Assembly (NCBI RefSeq): GCF_905475395.1
Contig: NC_058340.1
Span: forward strand, 76,114,181-76,178,180
DNA from: Chrysoperla carnea
Taxonomy: Eukaryota > Arthropoda > Insecta > Neuroptera > Chrysopidae
Length of the DNA: 64,000 nucleotides
Direction: 5' to 3'
Shown: piece by piece, positions 29,001 through 40,771 of the stretch
Numbering within the stretch: the first letter of the stretch is position 1
Layout of the letters: each line of letters starts with the position of its first letter
Notes under the pieces: model-generated
Told to the model about the DNA's origin: nothing
Seen by the model: only the letters and a program-made list of their open reading frames with translations
The model's database searches: none
Made by a program: the position numbers and the translations under genes

Positions 29001-32000
29001 GATTGTGGCACCCTCACCGACAATAAGGAAATTTCCAAATTCACCAACAATTAATAATAATCAATATATTTTTAAATTTTATAATTATCAGGTAAGAATT
29101 TTTTAAAGTTATAGGTGTTTTTTTAGATGCTCACATTTTTGAGTTTGAAAAGCTTATCAATAACTTTACCCATTTATAAAACATTCCTGTCTTTAGTTTT
29201 TAAGATAATTAACAAGAATTATCACAAAATGTATGTTTAATAGAATTATATTACGTTTGGCAACGTTGCACATGTGTTGAAGATATGTCATTGTATTGTC
29301 AAAAAAATACTTTCATTAAATAATGATATAATTGTAATTTTTTATGAATTCAAAATTGAACTTTTAACGAAATTAAAATTCTCAAATACTTTTTTTTAAT
29401 GTTATCATGAATTGATCGTAAAATATTAACATTAACATTTCAGTGTTGTCAGATTTTATACGTCACAATGTAACTTTTTTTTAATACATAAAATTTGCAT
29501 GGAACAGAGTGAGAGGGACAACTCCAATAAGTATGAGTTGGCCACACATATATGTAATTTTCAAAAATACGGTTCCCCTGGCTAAAAACTGCGTAAAGAA
29601 ATGATACAAAATATCAAAAGTAATTTACTTTCTTTTTATTATGTATATGCAATTTTATTTCAGATATGATATACAAATTACATACTGATCAAAATTATAT
29701 CTTAAAAACCAAATTGGTGTTTTTAGGCCGTGGGTCTATTTTTCTTAGTTAGCCAGCACGGTAAATTATGGAATTTAATATAGAGATTTCGCGGATTAAC
29801 AGAAAAACAGGCTAGAAGAATAGCATATAAGATTACCTGTGGAATAATTTTTATTAGGGCTATTACTGAAAAAAATATTACCTTTTGTGTCTTTTGTTAT
29901 AGGATCACACGACAAAATCACACAGTACTTGCAGTGATGGATCATTACTTAGTATGGGAAGTTCAGAAATGGATGAGGTAAGATTTTTATTTTAAAAATG
30001 TTTATTCTTTTAATGTTTAAATAATTTTTAATATTTAGGATTCTTTCGGATTGCATTCAAGGCATTCTTCAAAAGTATCACTCCATGAAAAGAAGACATC
30101 ACCCTCCATAGGGCTTGATTTAGGTAACTAATTTTTAAATACAAGGTATCCCAAAAATCAGGTGACTGAAAGATATCTTTTAAATTATTATATCGTTTTC
30201 TAAAATTTATACTACTTTCTCGGTCAAGTGAATTTTTGGAAACTTATCAAAGTCGTAAAAAAATATATTTAAAAAAATATTTTTGTTTTAAATAAAGAAT
30301 CCGAGCTGGATCTCGGAGATAGTGGTTCCTTGTCAGCGCCATTGAGTCATAGTGCAGCACGTCATAAAATGGCTGTACGTCCAAAAAGAACACATGGTGC
30401 TCCACGACGTCGCCGTGTACAACAGGTAAATCAATTATTATTTCATTCCCCTAAATTCTCTTTATTTTATGAATTTCCTATTTGGTGATTTGTACAGGCT
30501 GTACCATTTTAATTTATTATGGCTAATGAACATTCTACCTTAAATTCTATCTATTAATTTTATTTATGCACTAATCGAATAACCTTAAAGAAATTGAATC
30601 TAAAATATTATTTCTTGTTTAGTTGACAACTGGTACAGCATTGCCTACCACACCAGAAGTGAATGAAGAAACTTTACGTAGTGTAACTCCAGAAGTTACA
30701 AAACAAGGTAATTTTTTATCTTTTTTTATTATTCAAATATCTTTATCTTACTTTTACACATTAGCATGTGTTTATCTTTGTCTGATTTACAAATATTTGT
30801 ATCTCTCTCTATTAAATAATAATTATGAATGTTTTTTTTTTTTGTAATTAATTTTTTTAATTGAAATTATGAAAAATAATAATCATGAATCCAGGATTCG
30901 AACACTGGATCATTGAGTATCTCTCAAAAAGAAACTTATTTTTCATAATATTTCCAAATTTGGAACCGTTTTGATATAAACAATTGATGTTTGTAACCCC
31001 CCTTACACTCTTTTTCAAAATTTAACAAGTAAATTGCCCCCCCCCCCTTTGACCCCAGTGTGTGTATTCATGTTTTATTGTTTTTGGACAATTTAATATC
31101 CCCTACAAATGCATGTACTGTTCGGAGATCAATTTATTGATTTCTTGGAAGCACGATCTTAGAATAACCTTGATCCAGATTTGCTAGATCTTTTATCGTA
31201 ATAATCTAACATGACTCTGTAATACATTTGGATTCAGAAGTAACGAGTATCAAAAAAAATTGATTTTTTCTGAAATTTTCCGTTTACGGAACCCCAAACT
31301 CACACTTGAAACATATCTTAGAATACTCTCGATTAAATTACCTTTTTCCTTTAAGCCTTCACCACACGGAACCGATTTTGAGAATCTTGAAGTCCTTTGA
31401 CAGTAGTTTAAGAACTTGGTGGATTCTTTGAATAGTGGGGCCCTGGTCATAGATTAGATCTATGTTAATGACGTCTGGATCTGTTGTTATGATCGTGCTT
31501 CTCAAACGTCAAAATCGTGTACTAACCAAAACAACCATAACCTAAAAACGCAGTTTATGCAGCTGTTTGATCGCATGGCTTTTGTTTTTATGCTCATTAA
31601 TTTGCAGGATTGACGAATATAAAGCTTACTAGTAGCAGCACAGGCATGACAGAATGTTCAATGATGATCTCAAACGAAACACGATTAAAATCGTCATCTC
31701 TTCCACCTGGTTTAGCTTTATCAACTGCCATAGCACAACAGAAATATCTGTCACGTAGTCGATCCAATGCCACGACGACCACTGTCCAAGAACATCCCAT
31801 TGACCAAACGCAAATATTACGTTCAACATCACATGACCTGGAGCTAGAACGCTTTGAAGATGACGACCAGAAAACAATTGAAAAGAAACAACGCGAGGAA
31901 TCGTCATTTTTTGGACGATTACTATCAAGGCGTAGTGGGAAGAAAAAGAAGGAGAAAATCGAAGAAATCTCTACGAAACAGACCACTTCGACTACAATAT

Positions 32001-34420
32001 TTAATGTATCAAACGTGAAAAAGCGTATGGATGAAAAAGGTCGATACGTCGAAAATAATTATGTATCACATAAATTACATAAAAGTGGACCATCGGCTCG
32101 TCAACGAATTGAACCAATCGATATTCCACCAAGCCCAGAATTCCATCATAAAACGCCAAAACTACCGCCATCTTCACCCAGTGCAAGACTTGTTCATTGT
32201 GATATCGTAGATGCCACAACAAAAATATCAACTAGCCCGCCAAAAATTACACCCAAACCATTTATAACGGCAACAACACTAGCGAAAATGGACGAAACGC
32301 CACGATCCAATCCATTTGAGAATGTACAATTTCGACAAAAACGTATGGACGCGTATATTATGGAAGGTCCTCCAGAAAATATAACCAAAATTGATTTAAC
32401 CGAAAATTTTCTTATTGAAAAGACTGACCATGGTTTTGCCTCGTTGAATCTCCTACAACAGGATGATCCAGGATTATCACGGCCTATTTTAAAATCACAT
32501 AGTTTTAAACATCATACGTCGAAACATCGACATTCAAAAGAGTTTTTAATTCAAACGACAAACAATAAATTTCTTATCGATCAAACACAAAAGTTTATTG
32601 AGTCTGAAAAAGATTACAATCAATTACGAAAATTCGAAATAAAAAAATCTTCATCATTAGACAGTATCAAATCTGTATCCCCGATAGAAAGTAGACCAAT
32701 GACAATTGGATGTATAAAAGATGCTGTGAGCGCCTCTATCAATGATAATGCTAGTGTTAAAACATCCTCATTATCAGTCACTACCGTATCTTGTAATAAT
32801 AACGACAAAAGCATCACCAACGAAGAGAGGGCATTCGAAAAAACAAATATGAAATCTGTTACGACCTTATCCTCAAACAGTGATAAAAGGAACGTAAAAA
32901 CATCATCTTTAAGCGTTACCACCGTTACCTTAAACGAATCATCGAATAAAAGCGCCTCTAACATTGAAAACCATAACTTTAAAACATCGATTACAACCGT
33001 ATCATGTAACGATAATGAAATGAACGATAATAATACCGCCAAAATTCAAATAAAACGTTCAAGTAACGAAAAAACGAATGTTCCAGAATTTTTGAAAATA
33101 CAATTAAATAAAGTTGACACAAAACCGACAACGAATGTTGTTTTAACTGCAAATTTATCATCAAAAAAAGATGAAATTAACAAAAATTTGACTGATGTAA
33201 ACAAAAAAGATGAAAGAATAACAGATGTCAATAAGACTGTCGATGTAAATAAAATGTCCGAAACAAACAAAATGGTGGACACCAATAAAATGACAGATAT
33301 TAACAAAATGGATTTAAATCGAAAAGAAGTAAGACAAAAATTAACAGATAAATTAACAGATAAAACGCCTGATACAAACAAAATGGTGGAAAATAAAAAA
33401 GTGACAGATGTAAGCAAAATGGTGGAAATTAATAAAATGACAGATGTAAATAAAATGGTGGAAATCAATAAAATGACAGATGTAAAACAAATGATGGAAA
33501 TTAATAAAATGACAGATGTAAACAAAATGGTGGATTTAAATCGTAAAGAAGTACGACGAAACTCAACAATGAATGAAATCAACAATGAAATAAATAGTGA
33601 AACAAATTTAAAAAAGCTGCGTCGAAATATTATGAACGATATGGAGGACGAACTTTATAAGAGTGAACCAACAACTCCAACCGAAACGACACATCATACG
33701 TCAACAAATTTATATAAACGTCAATCGACAACAGCGGTGAGTACGACCACACCAAGTTCCCCGATTATAACAAAACCAATTATTGTAAAAAAATCATCGA
33801 GTTTGGAATTAATCGAAACAACAAAACGGGAACAAGTACCGAAAAAAAATCATTCTGATACGTTAGAGCGAAAAAATTCCGAGACACAAGTTATATTACG
33901 TAAGAAACCGACATTACCAACAAAAAAACAAAATGAAGAGCCTGAATTAATGAAAGTATTCGCACGACGCTCGTTAAAATTAAATGGTGATGGGGATAAT
34001 TCAGCATTGGGACAACAAGTTCTAGTGATGTTAGATAATATCGATAAATCAGAAACAAATGAATCGATTAAATCACGTGATAGTGATAAAGAAAATGAGG
34101 AAGAAAGTACTGTAGATATGAAAAAGGATTTATTAATAATCGATACAAATATGGCGTCCTCATGTTGTACTGTCAATAATATGAGACTAAGCTTTAATAA
34201 TCCATCAAATAGATTTATAACTAAGAAAACAAATAACAATGATTGTAACGAACATAACAACAAAATTGAAAATAATAAGATGGCGTCATGGAAAAAAGAG
34301 AACATTGAAATTGAATTAAAACCACAGGAGGATTTTATACCGATGTTTAAAAGGATCCAACAGCGGAAAGAAGAATGGGAACAAAGGGCACAACAAGCTA
34401 TGAAAAAAACAATTCCATAG
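17034..34420 (+). CDS. CRACD/KIAA1211-like (DUF4592) actin regulator homologue
   Basis: Exons 17034-17168, 29903-29977, 30039-30123, 30298-30425, 30623-30707 and 31608-34420 all have GT-AG borders and agreeing phases, giving 1106 codons plus stop. The exon at 17034 encodes 'EDTSEDDEDLGLPRSP', close to the 'SSEDDGLPRSP' motif of vertebrate CRACD/CRACDL. Later exons give 'STCSDGSLLSMGSSEMDED', 'SRHSSKVSL' and 'AARHKMAVRPKR', also in that family's style. The terminal exon is low-complexity, rich in Ser, Thr, Lys and Asn, with a basic patch (RRSGKKKKEK), a hexapeptide repeat array, and 'EPELMKVFARRSLKL' towards the C-terminus. CRACD proteins bind and inhibit actin capping protein, promoting filament growth in epithelial cells; cytoplasmic action here is inferred by homology. 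N-terminal exons lie upstream, perhaps off the window. Most of the protein is probably disordered. The family call rests on short motifs, the gene structure on splice phase. Confidence 0.72.
17420..17580 (-). repeat. tRNA-derived SINE
   Basis: On the minus strand an A-box-like 'TAAGTGGCCAAGCAGTATG' is followed about 50 bp later by a B box 'GGTTCGAATCC'. No cloverleaf with a matching acceptor stem can be drawn, so this is a SINE head rather than a tRNA gene. It lies in the large intron of the CRACD-like gene. Confidence 0.6.
18000..18215 (+). repeat. Dispersed repeat (copy 1 of 2)
   Basis: Shares 'gagttttatcgaaattggag', 'atttttgtactttttaggtc' and 'ggaatttgatgaaa' with 51185-51420. The second copy truncates a small coiled-coil frame there. 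Intronic here. Confidence 0.7.
19838..20427 (+). repeat. Dispersed ~600 bp repeat, family A
   Basis: The longest clean copy. It has the 'accatgtatatatgaaatat' head, a (TCTG/TCCG)n microsatellite at about 19980, the 'acatcactgtttac' block, and the 'caattgtctgttttcacttg' tail. It directly abuts the Harbinger-like element beginning at 20439. Confidence 0.85.
20439..21145. mobile_element. PIF/Harbinger-like non-autonomous element, copy 1
   Basis: Ends GGGCCCCCGCACACTGCAG... and ...CTGCAGTGTGCGGGGGCCC are inverted repeats of at least 35 bp, flanked by TTA on both sides, the target preferred by PIF/Harbinger. The interior carries many TCGGCCGA subterminal motifs. A 73-codon frame inside has no recognisable domain. 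Copy 2 follows 26 bp later in the opposite orientation. Confidence 0.8.
21172..21880. mobile_element. PIF/Harbinger-like non-autonomous element, inverted copy 2
   Basis: Near-identical reverse complement of 20439-21145, with the same length (709 versus 707 bp) and small indels. It is preceded by TAA and followed by TTA, so it lacks a direct 3 bp duplication of its own, whereas the pair as a whole is bounded by TTA. The two together make a palindrome of about 1.44 kb. Confidence 0.8.
22755..23155 (-). repeat. Dispersed ~600 bp repeat, family A
   Basis: Minus-strand copy that starts with the tail ('gtgaaaac' reversed), passes through 'cggtttacaagatgggtcc', and ends truncated at 'cgtttttgaattatcgtgt'. 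Intronic. Confidence 0.8.
24590..24710. repeat. Short dispersed repeat (copy 2)
   Basis: Diverged partner of 8240-8400, sharing the 'cacctatagaa' and 'tagggtt' blocks. Non-coding, intronic. Confidence 0.5.
25550..27163. mobile_element. Foldback element, 1.6 kb, with AAT target duplication
   Basis: Terminal inverted repeats TACTCCgtGGAATGAAG and TACTCCagGGAACGAAG (the right end read as reverse complement), flanked by AAT at 25547-25549 and 27164-27166. The same flanking sequence without the insertion is present in inverse orientation near 14740, giving an empty site. The interior has diverged modules of about 300 bp and a perfect-looking inner palindrome. No transposase frame is present. Confidence 0.85.
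26192..26645. repeat. ~0.45 kb palindrome inside the foldback element
   Basis: The left arm (26192-26400) and right arm (26432-26645) are near-identical reverse complements (for example 'ctttgctggattaggtaata' against its complement), separated by a spacer of about 32 bp. Transcription would give a long hairpin RNA. Confidence 0.85.
27380..27800 (+). repeat. Dispersed repeat, family A, 5'-truncated
   Basis: Starts inside the unit ('cgtaaatgagaaacataggt'), has the 'gttagagatagaacaaaagt' block, and ends 'ttaactcagtcaattgtttg'. Intronic. Confidence 0.75.
28155..28300. repeat. Nested palindromes with 29 bp perfect arms
   Basis: Arms 28223-28251 and 28268-28296 are exact reverse complements around a 16 bp loop. 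A second palindrome centred on AACTATAGTT spans 28174-28222. Both reuse the block 'gcacgtgtttgaccatt'. A related palindromic fragment occurs at about 56585-56700. Confidence 0.8.
33181..33540 (+). repeat. In-frame hexapeptide minisatellite in the CRACD-like gene
   Basis: Coding repeat with an 18 bp unit and a 36 bp higher-order unit, alternating 'MTDVNK' and 'MVEINK' variants. The array is bracketed by two copies of a 'DLNRKEVR' block (about 33313 and 33534). The reading frame is maintained throughout, so length variation would be tolerated. Confidence 0.85.
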
Positions 34421-34631
34421 AATATTGTTATTTTTTTTAAATTGAGGTAAGATAATCGTTTTTTGTTTTTTTGTATGTTGGTACTCCTTTAATATTATTT
34501 GTCTTTATGTTGTGGTGCATTTAATTATTGTCAAGTTGGTATTCATGTTTGTTATTTGTTTTAGAATATAAACTTCTAAGATCTCCAATCTGAGTCGCGC
34601 TAATACAAACTGATCACTTTTATAAAAGTTA

Positions 34632-34835
34632 TTGGATTTTAATGCTAAGAAAGACTCTATCTAGTGATAGAAAAAATAACTATTGTCAGAACGTCAAATA
34701 TAGGACAGCACATTAAAATGTATAGTAAAGCATATATCTCCTCTCTCTTTAATCATTGAAATAATCAGCTGATTGTAACGAGAATGGTTTACATTTTGAT
34801 ACTCGTGGCGTTGACATCTTAGCGTTAAAATCCAA
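34632..34835. mobile_element. Tc1/mariner-like MITE, 204 bp
   Basis: Ends TTGGATTTTAATGCTAAGA... and ...TCTTAGCGTTAAAATCCAA form 19 bp inverted repeats with one mismatch, flanked by TA on both sides. A solo end of the same family is at about 60599-60620, and a related foldback lies at 62.0 kb. Confidence 0.8.
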
Positions 34836-35223
34836 TATTCATTGCCAATTTTTTTTCTTCATATTTTGTTCAGATTCAGTAAAATAATCGATTGTGACTC
34901 GCGTCTCCATGAACTTATAGATTTCCATGAGTCTAGAGACAAATTAGCAGCGAATATGACTTAAAAGTACTATTAAAAGTATTTAATTCTATCCTTCCAT
35001 TAAGTTTACGTTTCAAGAACTACGAAACCGAACCAGTTATCTATGGTACTGAAAATTATTTCGACTGCGAAAAACGCAACCAACAGACTCGACAAAATGT
35101 ATACTCCTCTTTCTCTATGCTCTCGTAGCGTATGTTCTAAAAATGTTTGATTATTCTTCCAAAATTTTGGTGTTTTAATATAAATTCACATCCAAAGGGT
35201 GCATTTAACTGGGAAGCAGTAAA

Positions 35224-35379
35224 TTAAAGATTTTCATCTTGTTCTTCACTTAGGTTTTCTTCAAGAATAAGATTTAATATAACATGTCTTTTGCTTGCTG
35301 AGTATGCTATTTCATGAAGTAAAAAATTTGCCATTTTATTTTTCATTGCTTGAAAATAACAAAAAAATTTCTCCATCAT
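35224..35379 (-). CDS. Unrecognised 51-codon small ORF
   Basis: Starts ATG ATG and ends at TAA, encoding a charged, helix-prone peptide (MMEKFFCYFQAMKNK...) with an acidic end (EENLSEEQDENL). I recognise no family. It sits between two MITEs without splice signals and could be a fragment of a transposon protein or chance. It is listed because its composition is less biased than that of other short frames in this AT-rich DNA. Confidence 0.15.
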   Translation of the reverse strand: MMEKFFCYFQAMKNKMANFLLHEIAYSASKRHVILNLILEENLSEEQDENL

Positions 35380-35792
35380 TTATTAATCTCTAAAAAAGTT
35401 TAAAACTAAAAATTTGGAATCAGCTATTGAGCAAGTCTTAGTGGATTTAACAGTTTTATACGGCAAATGGAACGCAATGGAATTTTCTCTGGAGTGCCAC
35501 TGATTCGCCATCTTTTGCATATACTTAAAAATCATATAGAATGAAGTTGCTTAATATGTCACCTCTTTCAATCAAAGTTCTAAAAGAAATGTCCCATCAT
35601 ACAAATCATAGCCTAAAATTCAAAAAATAATAATTTCTAATTAAAAAAAAATTTTTCAGATAATTTAATTTCAAGAAAAAATAAAAGTAATAAATTATTA
35701 CAATGCTGGAGTTGGTAATTTTTTTGAGATTAGAACAAGCACACACATCATAGCTGGCTGTCAAAAATAAAAATGGACGCTTGAAATCATCA

Positions 35793-35996
35793 TCATGGAG
35801 GTTAGAGAGAAGGAGAACGATGGCTACGCGCTAAAGCATTAACGCGCCTGTCCCTGGAAATTCGTCGGTAAGTAGTATCTGCGAAGTTAGCTGTTTATTG
35901 AGACAACTTAGCGATCGCAGCGCCTCACTTATTTTGTCCGTATTTCTGGGACACTATTTCTACAGCGATCGTTTTCCTTCTCTCTAACCTCCATGC
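35793..35996. mobile_element. MULE-like MITE, short copy
   Basis: Inverted ends ATGGAGGTTAGAGAGAAGGA... and ...TCCTTCTCTCTAACCTCCAT (minor mismatches), with GC-rich subterminal blocks containing gcgatcg. Same family as 63231-63548 but with an internal deletion. No target duplication is obvious at this copy. Confidence 0.75.
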
Positions 35997-37229
35997 TTGA
36001 CATTATCAATTGTTTTATTATCGACTGTTTTTTTTTTTTGTGATTAACGATGATTATATCGGATTGTATTATATTACATGAAAAGAAATGGTTCTAAAAT
36101 ATACAAAATGTTCCAGAATGATCACCCTCAGATAATTTTATAATATTAGTAAGTATAATAGGACAGTCGTTCTGAAATGACTCTTAAATACTACGCCAGG
36201 CTCTGGATATACAAAGAAATAAATTCTAAGCAGGGAAGAAGTTTATAAACCCCACATTTTGTCTTCGTAGATGATTTGTAGCAAATAATAAGTGGTACAT
36301 CGGGTCAAAAAACCTTCAGAAAGAATTTTCTTCATAGAATTCTATTTTCTTTATTATTTTATTATCTGAGGGTAAATTTTTAGAACTTGTAAATGAAAAC
36401 TATGGAGAAAATTTGATCCATTCCACTGTGAAAGATATCTGAACCCTTTCTGAGCAAAAAAAGAAAAGGTATCCAAATGTAGCTTTACCTTACAGTCTAC
36501 AAACTTGGGTTTTCTCCAATGTTTTAAAATTAGAATCATTCTACGAGATATTTACTAAAATCTTTATAAAGATATAGAAAATTCTTTAAAAATCCTGTGT
36601 ACAGAGTGTTCTGTAATTGACCGTTAAACTCTACACATGCTGAATAAACTTAACCATACAAACAAAATAGCTCTATCTTGAGTGCGAAATTTGGTAGAGA
36701 CCTTTTTCGTTCGTTTTGATGAGCTCATTTAGGAAGTTTAGGGTTCTACGACCAATTATAGGTAACTCTGTATATATTTTTTTATTATTATATGTTGAGA
36801 GATTTTAAAAAAAGGAAAATTTTTTTAGAAAATTATATATAAAATCAAAATGGACTCTAATAGTTTTAATATTAGAGTATAAATAAATAAAATAAAATAT
36901 TATTATATTGATTTTTTTTTATATTAACAAAATAAATAAATATATTATATTGTAAAAAAGATAAATAAATAATAAATTTATATTATACAAAATAAATTCT
37001 TTGTTCATTTGGAAAATATGAATAAATTAATTATTGTAAAATGTTTTTTTTTTTAAATTAATTAAATAATTAATTTTAATTTATACATAAATTTTTAATT
37101 AGGTTGTAATAAAGTTTATAAAAATTATTATTAAATAAAACGATATTCAATTTGAAATCAATATTTATCCAATTTCTTTCATTGATAATCATTAGCTACC
37201 ATAAAAATCAGGGAACGTCCATAAACTAC

Positions 37230-37770
37230 GTAGCTTAATTCCATTCTCTTTTATACCCTACCCGGGAGTTCCATTTGCGAACTGCAAGTTACTCCTGAAA
37301 GAGGATATTCTGAAAAAGGCCAATCGTAGATGGAGGGAAGAACGTACTTGTGGTACTACAAGACAGATATGGTCTGAGTACAATCGCAGGCGTTCCGAAG
37401 TTCTCATATCACTTCCAAGGGCCTCTGTTCGTAAAGTTGTTGCGGCTATCACAGGACACTGGCTGGGCGGCAAGCATGCTGAACGGTTAGGCCTGGACGC
37501 TTAGGCGCTTAGGAGGAGACAATGTCTCATCTTCTCTGTCACTGTCCAGCTCTTGTCATGAGGAGATGGACTTACTTGAGCCAGCCTCTCTTTGACGACC
37601 TCTCCGACCTAAAGTCAGTCGACGTCAAAGCCCTCCTGCTGTTTTTAAACAGCTCCAAATGGTTCATGAAGTAGTAGTGGCCGGGGATAGGCCAAATCTT
37701 TTTCGGTATCACAACGGACCCTATGGTCTAAGTGTGTCCCACTCCAGGACAGCCACTGTAACCTAACCTA
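37230..37770 (+). mobile_element. Non-LTR retrotransposon 3' fragment, broken frame
   Basis: Encodes the end of a reverse-transcriptase polyprotein: 'RRSEVLISLPRASVRKVVAA', 'HWLGGKHAERLGL', then the C-terminal cysteine motif region in a shifted frame. The tail 'ggtctaagtgtgtcccac' and (AACCT)2 match copies at 45.3 and 48.5 kb. An internal deletion with stop codons near 37500 shows it is dead. Confidence 0.75.
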
Positions 37771-38123
37771 TACCCTACCCTGACTGATAAAATGTCTGAT
37801 TAATTCTGAAAAAGTCTTCTAGTAGAGTCCAAAAACTTGTAATAATGCAATCTCGTTCATCTAGAATTGTTTTTCAGAACACTGCAAGACTAAATTAGAC
37901 TATTGGCAGATAAATATTTCCACCAGGGGTGTTTCCACATAAAAACGCCATTATCATTTTAAATAATGCTAAATGTTAAATTTCAATAAAATTTATTTTT
38001 TACAACTTTGTTTATAAATATTTTTTTTATCTAACGATTATATAAATCTTTGATGACAATTTAGGCATCAAATTTTCCTTTCATTGGATTAGAATTGGGG
38101 CGGCAAACCTTAATTATTGATCC

Positions 38124-39759
38124 TTAAAAATTATCACCAAAGTCATGATCGGGACTATTCAAAAACTTTTTTTTCTTCAAAAATTCACGATTTTTTGTTG
38201 TTGAATTATTACGAGTTTTTAATGCACCAAAACTGGTTACCATTTTATGGAAATCATCCGCAGACAATCTTCCTGGAACTTCTAATTTATATAGATGATT
38301 AACTTTTTGACCAGTGTGCCTGTTACCAATTTTACTTTGTTCATCCGATTTAAAATGCATGTATCCCGAATCACATCGATAGGGAATCATTTTTAAAATG
38401 TTTCTCCCAATTTCCATAATCTTTTTTTCATCGTTAGCTGGACCACAATTAAATCTAAGGGCACCTTTATTCTGAGCATGACTTTTAATTTTTGGATCTC
38501 TGTAATTGGTTGAACATTTTATATCGTAAACACCAATTAATTGTCCGTTATCGTAAAGTTTACAACTTTTTTCCCAGACTTCATCTAATTTTGATTTTTC
38601 AATAAACATCATCCATTTTCCACCATTTTCCATGCCAACCTTATATTTTGATTGTATATCAATATTCGAATGCTTTATGAAGTCAACATCAAATATTTCG
38701 GTTGGTTTTAATTTTCTAAAAATAGTAATAAGAAGTTTTCAAAGATGAGAATCCCTCAGTTAATAGTTAATTATACAGTTTTAATTATTATTACATAGGT
38801 GTCGATTTTATTTTTTAAAGAAAAAAGTTTTAGTTTCTTATGTTACGGTGTTACGCTTTTTTTGTTACACTTTCTTTAACTCCCTCACCACGCAAACAAA
38901 TCAGAACAAAAAACGTGCGATAAGGCACATTGTTTTAAAAAATTGTTTATAACAAATTAATAATTGTTTATTTATATATTTAAATGAAATGAAATATCTT
39001 TGTTCAATATTATCAAAATTTTTTTGATAAAATATAGGGATCAGAGACTAAGAGACTGAGGGAATGCTTATCCATGTGCACTTATATTTACAAGTGAAAT
39101 AGAAATAAAATTTTTTAGTGCAAACAATAAAAAAAAAACTTTACTTTTTTTTGTTTATTCATTTACCAATTCATTATCATGTTTTACTCACTACTTGTTT
39201 GGAAATTTGTTAGTATTTATTTGAGTTTTAAATTGAATCTGAAAACTTAGATCGAATTCTAAACTTGTATAAGATATGTGCCTTTGAAACTAACATTTTT
39301 TGCTCGAAGTATTTTTCGAGATTCGCGTAGACATATATCAAGTTAAAAAAAAACACTCGATTGTTTGGCATGTATTAAAAATCGATAAAATATGACTATA
39401 GTTTTTATTGATAGTTGTTTAATTGCAATCCAAGGTACAACATGATCCCATTTTTGTTAAAACAAGTACTAATGCAAGTACAACAAGTACATTCCCCTAA
39501 AGTTTTAAGGAATTGAGTTTGTGTCGTATTTCAGAACAACCGTTACAATAAAGAGGGAGAAAATGTCCCCAACTTTCGTAACAATTTTCTCGAAAAAATT
39601 CAACTTCATTTTACTAATATTGTGAATTTCTTGACAATTTCGAATAATAGTTTGGAAAATACAATAAAATCTAATTTTGACTCCCCATATAAATTTTTAT
39701 TCAATAATTAAGAAATATTTATTAAAATATTAAATAATAACTTACCGTTGTTGTGCCAT
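38124..39759 (-). CDS. DUF1917 / Bles03-like (C11orf68-like) protein
   Basis: Two exons on the minus strand: 39759-39746 (ATG GCA CAA CAA CG|GTAAGT) and 38715-38124 (TTTTTAG|A...). The phases match and give 201 aa. The protein has 'GGKWMMFIEKSKLDEVWEKS' and 'LYDNGQLIGVYDIKCS', which resemble the Bles03 core (a KW-(L/M)-M strand, then a D-x-x-W helix and G-Q-L), followed by basic and aromatic segments and a Lys-rich C-terminus. Human C11orf68/Bles03 has an eIF4E-like fold and no settled function. This copy lacks its long N-terminal extension. It is divergent from the HEPN/TPR locus, about 1 kb away. The family call is from remembered motifs and is moderately sure; the gene structure is firmer. 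Confidence 0.65.
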
Positions 39760-40771
39760 TTTTAATTTTGATCAATTTGCTTTCAGTTTTATTGACAATG
39801 GTTACAGTTTAAAGACTTTTTGTGCACTAAGATTAAACTTATTAAATCAATGTTTATATAGACTGAAATCGGGTATTTTTTCAAAGTTTATCTAAAATTG
39901 GTTACAGAGTTCAAATTGATAAATCAACAAATTTAATACTAAGTTGCAATCCTGATTAATAATTAAATAAATAAAACATGCGCTCAAAACTTCAATTTGA
40001 AATTGAATGACGTGATGTTATAAGTACGCAAATTAAAAAAATTTGTTATCAATGATATTACTAATAGAGGGTGGGTACAAAATAAAGTAAAAATTGATTG
40101 TTAGCAGTCCCAGAGACGAATCCCGACTGAATAGAAATTTCCTTTTAATTTAGTATACTTAATTTTTGTGTTTCCCACTCGAAATATATTTGGTAATTGA
40201 GAACCCGTAAAAGAAAATAGAGGTTGTAGGGCGTTCATAACAATTTTTTTTTACTTTCGGATGATGAAGTGATAAGAAGAAAAATTTCGAAATGAATTTA
40301 GTTTTGATTAGAATATTATGCGGTTATTGCGGTTAATGATCGGAAATTGAAGAATACCACTTACAAAAACAAAAAAGGAATATAACAAGGAAATTATTCT
40401 TAATTTAAAATCAACCATTTTATTTTACTACCTATCAAGTGTTTTGATTTGCTGAAAAATATTTTAAAATTACGGTAAGTCTAGCAAATTCTATTTTTAC
40501 GATTTAAACAATTTAACTGTAAAATTAAAATTGTTTTGCAAAATATTTAAATTGTTGTATATATAATTATTAATTTGAATATATGGCCTGTAAAGTTCAA
40601 CCCTTTTCGTGCAGTTCGTACACCGCTAGATGTTACATTATTAAAAGTCGTAGTTAGTCGTATCTGAATTTATATTTTGTTTGAATTTTTAGTAATTTAG
40701 TCGCGGAAAAATAACCAACAGTAATTTAAAGACGATTTAGAATGAGAAAAATGGACTTATGATTAATTAAA

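Larger units (their letters stand above)
34421..37200. other. 3' flank of the CRACD-like gene; MITEs, no gene
   Basis: After the stop at 34418-34420 comes AT-rich sequence that probably includes the 3' UTR; several AATAAA motifs lie further on (for example around 36890-36960), and none can be assigned. Two MITEs are listed separately. A 51-codon frame on the minus strand (35379-35224) is the only other open frame with protein-like composition. Confidence 0.5.

Noticed and set aside
30885..30945. Second tRNA-like B box (gattcgaac)
   Set aside because: No A box at suitable spacing; too short to call.
31629..34305. Several long minus-strand frames opposite the CRACD-like terminal exon
   Set aside because: Antisense shadows of a large low-complexity exon; repetitive Ser/Ile/Leu content mirrors the Lys/Asn repeats on the true strand.
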